A DNA stretch of 64,000 bases, from assembly GCA_035489435.1 (NCBI GenBank), contig DATHKG010000166.1. One strand, written 5' to 3'. The position numbers were made by a program, and so were the translations under genes. Numbering within the stretch: position 1 is the stretch's first letter; every line of letters begins with the position of its first letter. The DNA comes from DATHKG01 sp035489435 (lineage in GTDB: Bacteria; Bacteroidota; Bacteroidia; Chitinophagales; Chitinophagaceae). Shown in pieces: positions 15,161-24,281 of the stretch. The notes beneath the pieces were generated by a model. That model saw only the letters and a program-made list of their open reading frames with translations, was not told where the DNA came from and did no database searches.

Positions 15161-17578
15161 TTAAAAATTATATTTTAAATTAATGCCGCCAAACAAGGTC
15201 GCATTTACAGGGGCCGGTATGTACGCATCCGGTAATTGATTTACAAATACCATCTGGTAATACTTGCTGTTAAATATATTGCCCGCTCCAAAGTAGGCAT
15301 CAAGGTCAAAATGCGTTGCAATATTTTTTTGGAAACCTATCTTGGCATTAACGAGGTTAAAGCCAGCCGCGTAAAGGTCATTGAGTGAAGTAATGGGCAT
15401 TGGATCCTTATAATTATAAGTGATGTTTGCGTAGAGCCCTGGTTTTGTCATGACATCAATACCAATATTAGCCATCACCTTAGCAACTCCTGCGACATCC
15501 TTCCCGCTGTAATCTTCAGTTTGCACAACAGATTTCTGTATCGTAAAATTACTTCCATATTTAAAATCAGAATAGGTTATGTTGGCAAAGGGACGAATCA
15601 CATTAATAAATCCCTCGCTATTGATGTTGTACCTCACCAATGCCTCTATTCCACGGTGAATTTGTTTGCCGCCATTTACCATATAAGAATATAGCGTTGT
15701 ATTAGGCGACGCCGGAGACGCCACTGAAATAGAAGTCATCTTGTTAGAAAACTCCGCATAAAAGTAAGCGATCTCATACATCAGATCAGCATTCAACAAC
15801 TGTCCTTTACTTCCTAATTCATATTGGTTGCCGGTCTCTGGTTTTAGTACCCCGTTCACATTCCCGGTAGGCGGTGTTGGTGGATTTGTAATCACTGGAG
15901 TTGTAATATAAAAATAGGAACTCACTGGCGCTTTATACCCCTTGCTATACGAAGCATATAAGGACATATGCTTATTGAAAACTTTGTTAATGGCAAAATG
16001 CGGTGATACCATTGCTTTATATGTTGTATCGAATTTGGATGGCCTGGCCGCCATTGCCACATTGAACCGGTCATTCAGCGCGATGCCCATATTGCTGCTT
16101 CCCACGCCAGCCGTGAGTGAAAAATCACCTGGAAGACCCAACGTCCACTCAGTGAATAGCGACATGGTTTTGCTGATCGTTGCAAAGTTTGAAGTAGTTG
16201 CGTTGATGATCCAGTAAGGACTTGTACCATATTTCCAGGCACTGCCGGTATCAGATGGATCCTGTTTCATATTGTAACCAAGGGTCTGCGCATCCTGGCG
16301 CTGAAGCTCTATACCGGTAATGCCGGCTAAAATGATTGACCTACCGGCCTTAAATTTTGTATTGAAAACAGAACGCAGCCCGTAATTGATACTGTTTTTA
16401 TCTGTCCAGCCACCAGCTGAACTCGCATTGCTGGTAAATCCTGTTCCAAATACCGTTGTGGAGTTGGAAATCGCAGAATTGAATTGATAAGTATGGCCAA
16501 CACCAGCCCTGAATGTAATTACCCCGCTGTGGGCATTCCTTTTAATATATTCGATGTTGCCGGAATAATCATTGTTATTGTATTGGTCTATGGTCAGCTC
16601 GCCAAACCTTTCATCGTAACTGTTACTATATCCTACATAAGTGTTAATCAACTGCTTCTCACCCGCATGAAAACTGGCAACAATACTGGCAAAATCCTTT
16701 TTTGACTTGTTGTGGATTGAAGAACCATCGTAATCCTGGTGACCATAATTAACAAGCAGTGATGAATATTCAGTTGCCGTTTGAAAGGTTGATGTAAACC
16801 TACGAAGACCGTAGTTGCCAATCATTACCTCCTGGCCAACTGAAGTTTTGCCCTTTTCAGGCGCAATAGTGCTCAGGTTGACCGCCCCGGCAATAGCGAG
16901 ACCGTACAAGGTTCCTGCCGGCCCTTTCACAACTTCGACATTACCGATAGAACCCATATCAATGTCATCAAGAGTTGTTATACCTTCCGCATCAGTAACA
17001 GGTATTCCGTTCAGGTAAACCTTATATCCCTGGCCATCAAAGTTACTACTGATACCCCTGGTTCCCCTTGAACCATTTCCGTAACCACGGATATTGAATT
17101 GCTGACCACCCGACACAGATCTCCTGTTCATAGTCACACCCGGAACATTTGCCTGGATAGCATCATCAAGGAATAGACCCATGCCACGTTTCAGTTCAAC
17201 AGGGGTTAACTTACCTATAGAGGCCGGCTGGTACAAAATGGATTTATTCTGGTTGGATGTTGCCGTAATTTCAACCTGCTCCAGCGTACCCTTAGTGGTA
17301 GCGAGATAAATAAAGATCTCCGTGTTACAATTTTTTATAGCTTTTTCCTGGGTTGAATAGCCAATGAAGGAAGCGGCAACTGAACTTGTTTCACCACAGT
17401 TAATTGAAAACATGCCATCACTACCAGTCATTGTACCCTGATTGCCATAAGTTATAGTAGCACCGGAAAGAGGCTTGCCGGTTCCTGCGTCCATCAGCTT
17501 TCCTTTCAACATTGTTTGCGAAAAAGCACAGGATGATATTATTGTGAGTAGCAGAATAATAAAGCTGCCTGATTTCAT
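15161..17578 (-). CDS. TonB-dependent receptor of the heme/iron uptake locus
   Basis: The 805-residue outer membrane protein begins with a signal peptide (MKSGSFIILLLTIISSCAFSQ), a carboxypeptidase-regulatory-like domain (about 22-95, LMDAGTGKPLSGATITYG), a plug (about 115-230, QFNIRGYGNG ... VEVVKGPAGTLYG) and a 22-strand-type barrel ending in aromatic NLKYNF. The overall form resembles FecA/FhuA-like siderophore receptors. It is the upstream gene of hmuTUV on the minus strand, so it should bring the same ligand across the outer membrane. The ligand cannot be read directly. Confidence 0.92.
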   Translation of the reverse strand: MKSGSFIILLLTIISSCAFSQTMLKGKLMDAGTGKPLSGATITYGNQGTMTGSDGMFSINCGETSSVAASFIGYSTQEKAIKNCNTEIFIYLATTKGTLEQVEITATSNQNKSILYQPASIGKLTPVELKRGMGLFLDDAIQANVPGVTMNRRSVSGGQQFNIRGYGNGSRGTRGISSNFDGQGYKVYLNGIPVTDAEGITTLDDIDMGSIGNVEVVKGPAGTLYGLAIAGAVNLSTIAPEKGKTSVGQEVMIGNYGLRRFTSTFQTATEYSSLLVNYGHQDYDGSSIHNKSKKDFASIVASFHAGEKQLINTYVGYSNSYDERFGELTIDQYNNNDYSGNIEYIKRNAHSGVITFRAGVGHTYQFNSAISNSTTVFGTGFTSNASSAGGWTDKNSINYGLRSVFNTKFKAGRSIILAGITGIELQRQDAQTLGYNMKQDPSDTGSAWKYGTSPYWIINATTSNFATISKTMSLFTEWTLGLPGDFSLTAGVGSSNMGIALNDRFNVAMAARPSKFDTTYKAMVSPHFAINKVFNKHMSLYASYSKGYKAPVSSYFYITTPVITNPPTPPTGNVNGVLKPETGNQYELGSKGQLLNADLMYEIAYFYAEFSNKMTSISVASPASPNTTLYSYMVNGGKQIHRGIEALVRYNINSEGFINVIRPFANITYSDFKYGSNFTIQKSVVQTEDYSGKDVAGVAKVMANIGIDVMTKPGLYANITYNYKDPMPITSLNDLYAAGFNLVNAKIGFQKNIATHFDLDAYFGAGNIFNSKYYQMVFVNQLPDAYIPAPVNATLFGGINLKYNF

Positions 17579-17726
17579 AAGAATTATAATTATAGATTAA
17601 TCAATAGCATTAACTCAGCAACAGCTTGCGCTCAAGCTTGTGCCAGGCTAAAATGCGCACCGGGTCCACTAAGTCAAACGGACGCAGACGTATCTTAAAA
17701 CATTATTAAATATTAGTAATCGAAAC

Positions 17727-18242
17727 TTATGATAACAACCTGGGCGGAGGGATGATTATTTCCTTATAGCAGGAAGAGATTTCAGATTTAAAATAATAGA
17801 AATCAGGTTGTTGTTTTGAACCGAAAGAAAATGCCCAACAAGCTGAACTGACCTGCAGATGTAATAAGGGAGAATAAATAGTGATTTTGTGATTCTTTCT
17901 CTTTTCATTGTCGGCAGCATCTTTGACTGCTAATGCGAATTTGTGCATGAGTTCCTCTTCGTGCTCATCGTTCAAACAATATAGAAAGGTTTTACCATTT
18001 TTCACTTTGATCCTGATAACATCATAATACGTACCGTTGAGAACAAATTCCTTACCTTCTTCCTCCCACTTAATGTCATCATTGACCTGAATGATCTCAA
18101 GATAACGGTCAGGCACACCCGAAATAATCTCGGCCCTTACTATCTCTCTTATTTGAAATCGATGAATGGCAAAGACAATTAAATGACCCGCAAATCCGGA
18201 ACAAAAGACCAATAGAAAGAATATGGAATTTAATTTTTTCAA
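17727..18242 (-). CDS. Membrane-anchored protein of unknown function upstream of TonB receptor
   Basis: Not recognised. The 171-residue protein has one N-terminal hydrophobic segment (about 4-28, NSIFFLLVFCSGFAGHLIVFAI), then an extracytoplasmic region with IVQ/IRVK strands and a C-terminal FSFGSKQQPDFYYFKSE. Three cysteines occur (one in the hydrophobic segment), without a motif. It is co-directional with the TonB receptor 148 bases downstream and may share its promoter. A role in iron/heme uptake is only positional. Confidence 0.65.
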   Translation of the reverse strand: MKKLNSIFFLLVFCSGFAGHLIVFAIHRFQIREIVRAEIISGVPDRYLEIIQVNDDIKWEEEGKEFVLNGTYYDVIRIKVKNGKTFLYCLNDEHEEELMHKFALAVKDAADNEKRKNHKITIYSPLLHLQVSSACWAFSFGSKQQPDFYYFKSEISSCYKEIIIPPPRLLS

Positions 18243-18583
18243 CCAGCTATACTCCGTTTATATGCCTGAGGTATGTTGATGTTTTTTTCATCTTGCTTCT
18301 GATTCATTCGCTGCAACCAGGAAAATCAAGTTTGATACAGGCTAAAAATTAACTATAAAATAGGTGTAAAAAGGCTGAATCAAAGTCTCCAGCGATAACT
18401 ATCATGTGGCAAGAAATGCGATAGGATGAATGAGCGATCCAACGAATTAAGAAAATAAATATTACAATGAAATCTCCGTAATTACAAATATAAGGGCATT
18501 TAAATTTTATATTTATAAATATTTTTCTCAGCGTCCTGCCATTAAGCCTTCGGATATTATCTCACATCTCTTATTAGTAATTT
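18243..18583. other. Noncoding interval between divergent genes
   Basis: No credible gene. The right half is AT-rich and contains the palindrome ATTTATAAAT at 18511-18520. It probably holds the divergent promoters of the 17727 and 18584 genes, but I could not identify a convincing TAnnTTTG element on either strand. Confidence 0.6.
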
Positions 18584-19411
18584 ATGAAGCATGTATTTTG
18601 GCTGTTGCTGTTTTTTAACGTTATATCCCTGTCAGCGCAGGATATCAGTGGGATCTGGCAGGGCAGGTTAACACAGGAGCCGGGGGGGTGTTTTCCGGAA
18701 TATTATATAGAATTACAGATCAAAAAATTCAATCGGGACATCGAAGGCGTATCATATGATTACTATGACACGACAAAATTCGTCAAACTTAATTTTACAG
18801 GAACCATAGAAGGCGCCAGGAGCAAGACGATCATGATCTCAGAGAAAAAGGTACTGACAGAAAGGATTCCCGAAGACTGCGTTCCATGCATGAAGACTTA
18901 CAACCTGGTGTATACACGTCGCAATAACGAGGAAAGTTTATCTGGCAGATGGGTTGGTGAGGATATGGGAACTATCGCAGGTTGTCCGCCTGGTAACATC
19001 TATTTAAAACGAGTTGCAAAATCGGCTTTCGAAGAAAAGAAAATCAGAAAAACCATACTGGCCCATACCATTTATGTAGATGAGCCGGATGTGAAAGTAG
19101 CGTTCTATGATAATGGAACCGTTGACGGAGACTCAATAACAGTATTCTTCGATAACCAGCTGGTGGTTTCAAAAAAAGGATTATCTCTTAACCCAATAAA
19201 CCTTGACTTAAAGCTTGAACCAACAAAAGAACACCAGATGGTTGTGCTGGCAGAAACGATGGGAACAATTGCACCCAATACTTCGGTAGTGGTTGTTACT
19301 TCAGGCACCAGGCGCTACGAGCTCTTACTTTCGTCGAATGAAGAGAAAAACTCATCAATTAAAATTATTTATAACATAAAAAAAACTTCAGAATCTGAAT
19401 CCAAAAATTAG
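18584..19411 (+). CDS. Secreted protein of unknown function
   Basis: The 275-residue protein begins with a clear signal peptide (MKHVFWLLLFFNVISLSAQ). The mature part opens DISGIWQGRL, and the pair IWQGRL ... RWVGED looks like a lipocalin-type strand pattern (about 20-140). A cysteine set (CFPEYY, CVPC, GCPPG) could form disulfides. The C-terminal 130 residues (YVDEPDVKVAFYDNGTVDGDSITVFFDNQ) form a predicted beta-sandwich, a pattern common in Bacteroidota surface proteins. No catalytic motif is seen. It stands alone ahead of the SusCD operon. Confidence 0.8.
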   Translation: MKHVFWLLLFFNVISLSAQDISGIWQGRLTQEPGGCFPEYYIELQIKKFNRDIEGVSYDYYDTTKFVKLNFTGTIEGARSKTIMISEKKVLTERIPEDCVPCMKTYNLVYTRRNNEESLSGRWVGEDMGTIAGCPPGNIYLKRVAKSAFEEKKIRKTILAHTIYVDEPDVKVAFYDNGTVDGDSITVFFDNQLVVSKKGLSLNPINLDLKLEPTKEHQMVVLAETMGTIAPNTSVVVVTSGTRRYELLLSSNEEKNSSIKIIYNIKKTSESESKN

Positions 19412-19738
19412 ACAGATATAAAAATGTAGAAATAAACGCTGCCGAAAATTTGATTAACAGTTGATATAGCCTACTGTTTCTAGATAGAATGTATTTATAA
19501 TCACTACTGTATAATTACAACCTCGTTCGTATAAATTTACAAAAAGAAACAATCGAACATCTGATTGTTCAAATTCCCACTCTCTTGCAAGGGAACCTTA
19601 CAGTAAAGCATCAAACCATATCCCTGCCCTAATCTAGCCAACATTGCACTCATAAACGATAGCACTTGCCGTATGGGATGAATCATTGTTATCCGATTCA
19701 AAACAATTTTCATCTAAACCATCACTAATCAAACTGCT
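19412..19738. other. Noncoding interval upstream of susC
   Basis: No gene seen. It contains short inverted repeats (ACAGT ... ACTGT at about 19459-19480, and GAACA ... TGTTC near 19555-19572) which could be operators. I found no TAnnTTTG element close to susC and no neighbouring sigma/anti-sigma or hybrid two-component regulator gene. Confidence 0.5.
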
Positions 19739-22690
19739 ATGCGGATTCTCGTATTATCACTAATTCTATTTGCTGCAACCAATCTTTGTGCACAGGACCG
19801 GTTCATTAACGGTAAAATCTTTGCGGGTACTGAAGACTCAGTGCTTGCTGGTGCAACTATCTCCATTAAAGGATCAAAAACGGCAGTAGTAGCCGACAGC
19901 GAAGGGGCGTTCAAAGTAAAAGTGAATGGAACCAACCCCGTACTTGTTGTGGAACACATGGGATATAAAAAAACTGAGGTGCCCGTGGAAAGTAAATCCA
20001 CGATAAATGTATTTCTGGATGCAAATCCTTCAGTATTAAATGAAGTAATCGTAACCGGTTATGGTCAGCAAACAAGGCGAACATTAACCAGTGCGATCAC
20101 CTCTGTATCATCAAAAGAAATTGCCAACCTGCCACAGCCTAATCCCAGTTCATTATTACAGGGAAGAGCATCAGGCGTTCAGGTTAACAATAACTCCGGA
20201 ACACCCGGTGGCGGTGTCTTCGTAAGAATACGCGGTACACAGTCAATTACAGCAGGCAATGAGCCGCTGTATGTGCTTGATGGAATTCCACTGCAATCAG
20301 ACAACCTATCAGGTATTGGTCTTGGTGGAAGCGTAACGAGTCCGCTTGCAGACATCAACCCTGCAGATATAGAATCTATGGAAGTTTTAAAGGATGCTTC
20401 TGCTACTGCTATATATGGTGCAAGAGCCGCCAATGGCGTTGTACTTATCACCACAAAAAAAGGCGCAAACAAAAAAGCTAAGATAAGTGCCGGATATTAT
20501 TACGGCGACCAGGAAGCAACTAAGCTGCCGGCGGTTGTTGACGGACCAACCTTCGCGATGCTGCAAAATGAAGCAGCAACAAACAATGGCACGCCAATAC
20601 CATATCCTGATCCCTCTTCTGCAATGAATACTGATTGGACGCAATTTGTTTTTCAAAATGCAAAAATCCGCAATGCAGATATTTCAGTGGCCGGTGGAAG
20701 CGAAAAAGTAAAGTATTACATTTCTGCCAATGACTTCAGGCAGGAAGGAATACTTAAGAACTCTGACTACGATAGAAGAACATTGCGTGCAAATATTGAT
20801 TTCAGCGCAACAAGCAAATTGAGAATAGGAACAAATGTGTTGTTCTCCCGAAACAACCGCGGTCGTTTACGCAATGATGATAATATCTCAGGTGGCCTGG
20901 AAGGCGCATTTTTCTTCCCTCACAATCTTCCGGTATACCAACCAGATGGAACATATACCAAGTTTGGAACTTTTGAAAATCCAATTGCCGCCGTTGATCA
21001 CTCAAAAATATCAATGACAACAAACCGGGTTTTGTCTACCACTTACGCAGAAATCGATATTATAAAAGGACTAAAATTCAGAGCTAATTTCAGTGTTGAT
21101 TACAGCAATGTACAGGAAGACCTTTACGACGACACATGGACAAATGCGGGCTTTTCGGTTAATGGCTCAGCACAGTCAATAGCGCTCAACAATATTAACT
21201 GGAACCAGGAGAACTACTTCACATACACAAAGAATATAAGTAACCATTCATTCAACCTGGTTGCAGGGATTTCCGCGCAGGAATCAAAAACAAACAGCAC
21301 AAGGGCCACCGGCACACAATTCCCGAGCAATGAGTTCAGAACAATATCATCTGCGGCTGTACAAACGGCAAGCACCACCGGTTCAAGCTGGGGCCTAGCT
21401 TCAGTGTTTGGAAGACTTACCTACGACTACGATAATAAATACCTTGCAACTTTAACCTTCCGTCATGATGGCTCATCGAGGTTTGGTAAAGACAATCAGT
21501 ATGGTGATTTTCCGTCTGCTGCAATTGGCTGGGTACTGACAGAAGAAAAATTCATGCAGGGAATACCGGCAATCAGCAATTTGAAAATCAGGGCAAGCTA
21601 CGGTCTGACAGGAAACCAGAACATTGCAGATTTTGCCGCCCGTGGTCTGTGGTCAGGCGCAGCGGCTTATGCCGCACTTGCAGGAACTACTCCCAGCCAG
21701 TTAGCAAATCCGGAACTTAAATGGGAAACAACAAAACAAGCGGACATCGGCATAGACATAGGTTTGTTTAACGACCGGCTAACATTCACTGCCGACTATT
21801 ACCATAAAAAAACAGAAGATCTCCTTCTGCAGGTTCCTACTCCAAGGTCCACTGGTTTCGAAAGCATCTACCAGAACTTCGGCTCACTCGAAAACAAAGG
21901 TTGGGAACTAGCTGTTACTGCAGACATATTCAGAAACCCGGCAGGTCTTAACTGGACCTTTAATGCGAATATTTCCGGAAACAAAAATAAGATCCTGAAA
22001 CTCGCCTCTCCCTTCGTTGTTTATAACCGCGATCTCTACAGATATGAAGAAGGTGGAGAAATGTACTCCTTCTACCTGCATGAACAAACCGGCGTTGATC
22101 CGAAAACAGGATCACCAACCTGGGCTGATGTAAACGGTGACGGAAAATTTGATCCCAATGTTGACCGTAAAATTGTTGGCACCGCTAATCCGAAATTCTA
22201 CGGCGGTATCACGAATACATTAAACTACAAAAACTTTGACCTGATGTTTTTCTTCCAGTATAGTTATGGAAACAAACAACTTAATTGGAACCGCTTCTTC
22301 CTGGAACATGGCGGAACAAGAGCTACCAACTATTCTAACAGCCAGTTAGACAGATGGCAGAAGGAGGGCGACATCACAATGATACCAAAAATGAACGCAG
22401 CAAACTATGCCAGTGATCTGAGGCCCTCCAGGTTTTTAGAGGATGGTTCTTATATGAGATTGAAAAACATTTCCCTTGGCTATTCCATCCCGCAGAAGTT
22501 ATTGAAAAAGATCAATGTTTCTATGCTTCGCATTTATGTTTCAGCACAAAACCTGATAACAATTACGAACTATACCGGCCTTGATCCTGAGCTAACCGGC
22601 ACTGCGGCAACAGCACTCACACAGGGAATTGAATTTTTCTCCATGCCTTCTCCAAGAACCATCATGGGTGGCGTAACCATCACCCTTTAA
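19739..22690 (+). CDS. SusC/RagA-family TonB-linked outer membrane transporter
   Basis: The 983-residue protein has a signal peptide (ending NLCAQ), a carboxypeptidase-regulatory-like domain (about 20-95), the SusC-type linker NEVIVTGYGQQTRRTLTSAIT, the plug with LLQGRASGVQV and LYVLDGIPL, and a large barrel. Family members import oligosaccharides or peptides together with a SusD lipoprotein, which here follows after 13 bases. No glycoside hydrolase or polysaccharide lyase is adjacent; the next genes are two BNR-repeat secreted proteins, so the nutrient cannot be assigned from context. Confidence 0.96.
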   Translation: MRILVLSLILFAATNLCAQDRFINGKIFAGTEDSVLAGATISIKGSKTAVVADSEGAFKVKVNGTNPVLVVEHMGYKKTEVPVESKSTINVFLDANPSVLNEVIVTGYGQQTRRTLTSAITSVSSKEIANLPQPNPSSLLQGRASGVQVNNNSGTPGGGVFVRIRGTQSITAGNEPLYVLDGIPLQSDNLSGIGLGGSVTSPLADINPADIESMEVLKDASATAIYGARAANGVVLITTKKGANKKAKISAGYYYGDQEATKLPAVVDGPTFAMLQNEAATNNGTPIPYPDPSSAMNTDWTQFVFQNAKIRNADISVAGGSEKVKYYISANDFRQEGILKNSDYDRRTLRANIDFSATSKLRIGTNVLFSRNNRGRLRNDDNISGGLEGAFFFPHNLPVYQPDGTYTKFGTFENPIAAVDHSKISMTTNRVLSTTYAEIDIIKGLKFRANFSVDYSNVQEDLYDDTWTNAGFSVNGSAQSIALNNINWNQENYFTYTKNISNHSFNLVAGISAQESKTNSTRATGTQFPSNEFRTISSAAVQTASTTGSSWGLASVFGRLTYDYDNKYLATLTFRHDGSSRFGKDNQYGDFPSAAIGWVLTEEKFMQGIPAISNLKIRASYGLTGNQNIADFAARGLWSGAAAYAALAGTTPSQLANPELKWETTKQADIGIDIGLFNDRLTFTADYYHKKTEDLLLQVPTPRSTGFESIYQNFGSLENKGWELAVTADIFRNPAGLNWTFNANISGNKNKILKLASPFVVYNRDLYRYEEGGEMYSFYLHEQTGVDPKTGSPTWADVNGDGKFDPNVDRKIVGTANPKFYGGITNTLNYKNFDLMFFFQYSYGNKQLNWNRFFLEHGGTRATNYSNSQLDRWQKEGDITMIPKMNAANYASDLRPSRFLEDGSYMRLKNISLGYSIPQKLLKKINVSMLRIYVSAQNLITITNYTGLDPELTGTAATALTQGIEFFSMPSPRTIMGGVTITL

Positions 22691-22703
22691 AAGCAAACAA
22701 CTT

Positions 22704-24161
22704 ATGAACCGCATAGTCAATATAAATAAAAATACGCGCTCACTAATACATCACAATATTAGGCGCAGTCGCTACCTCGGTTACACCATCCTGATATCTG
22801 CAATAGTGTTAGGAATCGCCTGTAAGAAAGTACTTGATCAAAAGCCGGTGGTTGACGTTGACGAAAGCCTGGCCATTACCGATACCAGGAGTGCGGCCGT
22901 TGCAGTAAACGGCCTGTATAATGAATTGCAGAACGGTAGTTACTATGGCAGAAATTTCCAAATCTGCAGCGATGTATCTGCAGATATCGCCCAAAGCGTT
23001 GGAACCTGGGACTTTTACAGGGAAATGGATACCTACCAGGTTACATCTGGTAATACGGAAGTAGGGAACATGTACTACAGGGCTTATCGTGCTATAAACC
23101 AGGCCAACAATATCATTGCCAGGGTTCCGGAGTTGACGGACGTTTCTGAAACACTAAAAAATCTTTATCTGGGCCAGGCATATTTTATCCGCGGCCTTGC
23201 CTTCTTTGATTTAAACAGATTATTCGGAGGCGTTCCGGGCGTTGTTGGAACATTGGGCCTTCCTATTGTTTTAACGCCTTCAGTGAAAATTGATGAGTCT
23301 GCTTTTCCTTCCCGCCCTTCATTACAGGAGGCATATAACCAGATAGAAAAAGATCTGTTACAGGCACTGCAGCTCTTGCCTGAAACAAATGGTGACAACA
23401 GGTCACAAGCCGTCAAGGGAACTGCAAGGGCACTGCTCAGCCGATACTATATGTATGTAAAGAAGTTTGATCAGACTCTGAGTTATTCGAACCTTGTAAT
23501 AGCTGATTCAAAATATGTGTTGAATCCAAGCTTCAGCGCAATCTTTGACAACAAGCTTACAACAGAATCAATCTTCGAACTCAATTTTAACGCCAGTGAC
23601 CTGAGCGGTATACGTAACTGGTATTTTCCTTCTGCCAATGGTGGCAGAGGCGATCTGTCTGCCCATCTAAACTACTATAACGATGCAACTGCTGATCCAA
23701 AAGACACAAGAGGCAAAATGTTTGGATTTGATAACACATCAAAAATATATTATCCAACAAAATATAAGTTAGCAGGAAACCTTGATAACATTCATGTAAT
23801 CCGCATTGCCGAGATGTATCTGAACCGTGCGGAAGCGAAGGCACAGCTTAATGACTTGCCGGGTGCTTTGATCGATCTTAACCGGGTTCATACAAGAGCT
23901 GGTTGTGATCCACTGGTTGTTGCGGGCCAAACAGCTATTCTCGCAGCCGTCTTACAGGAGAGAAAGCTCGAATTCGCAGAAGAAGGACATCGCTTTTTTG
24001 ACCTTATCAGGACCGGCAACGCAATTGCAAAACTCTCTGCTATCGACAGAAAAAACGGACCCAATGTTGGACTTACCGCTCCAGGCCGGCAGGTTTTTCC
24101 CATTCCTTCCTTTGAGATCAATTCCAATAAAAACATGACACAAAACGATGCTTACAAATAA
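22704..24161 (+). CDS. SusD/RagB-family nutrient-binding lipoprotein
   Basis: The 485-residue protein has an unusually long basic N-terminus (about 30 residues with many Arg/Asn) before the hydrophobic segment and lipobox GIAC at about residue 38-41, so the true start may be a later codon. The TPR-like SusD pattern (AYFIRGLAFFDLNRLFGGVP; AYNQIEKDLLQAL) and the C-terminal block ERKLEFAEEGHRFFDLIRTG are typical. It forms the lid of the SusC transporter encoded 13 bases upstream. Confidence 0.95.
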   Translation: MNRIVNINKNTRSLIHHNIRRSRYLGYTILISAIVLGIACKKVLDQKPVVDVDESLAITDTRSAAVAVNGLYNELQNGSYYGRNFQICSDVSADIAQSVGTWDFYREMDTYQVTSGNTEVGNMYYRAYRAINQANNIIARVPELTDVSETLKNLYLGQAYFIRGLAFFDLNRLFGGVPGVVGTLGLPIVLTPSVKIDESAFPSRPSLQEAYNQIEKDLLQALQLLPETNGDNRSQAVKGTARALLSRYYMYVKKFDQTLSYSNLVIADSKYVLNPSFSAIFDNKLTTESIFELNFNASDLSGIRNWYFPSANGGRGDLSAHLNYYNDATADPKDTRGKMFGFDNTSKIYYPTKYKLAGNLDNIHVIRIAEMYLNRAEAKAQLNDLPGALIDLNRVHTRAGCDPLVVAGQTAILAAVLQERKLEFAEEGHRFFDLIRTGNAIAKLSAIDRKNGPNVGLTAPGRQVFPIPSFEINSNKNMTQNDAYK

Positions 24162-24281
24162 CATTCGGATTAGCACTCATTTCATACCAGTATATTCATT
24201 CTTTCATTTTTATAGCAGCATAGAATGTTTCTTCTGCCACATGAATATTTTTTACAAACAAGTTAAAAGGTAACTTATCAC

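Noticed and set aside
17579..17726. Possible cobalamin riboswitch upstream of the TonB receptor
   Set aside because: No B12-box (GCCACTG-type) or matching structure seen; heme or iron is a better guess for the locus.
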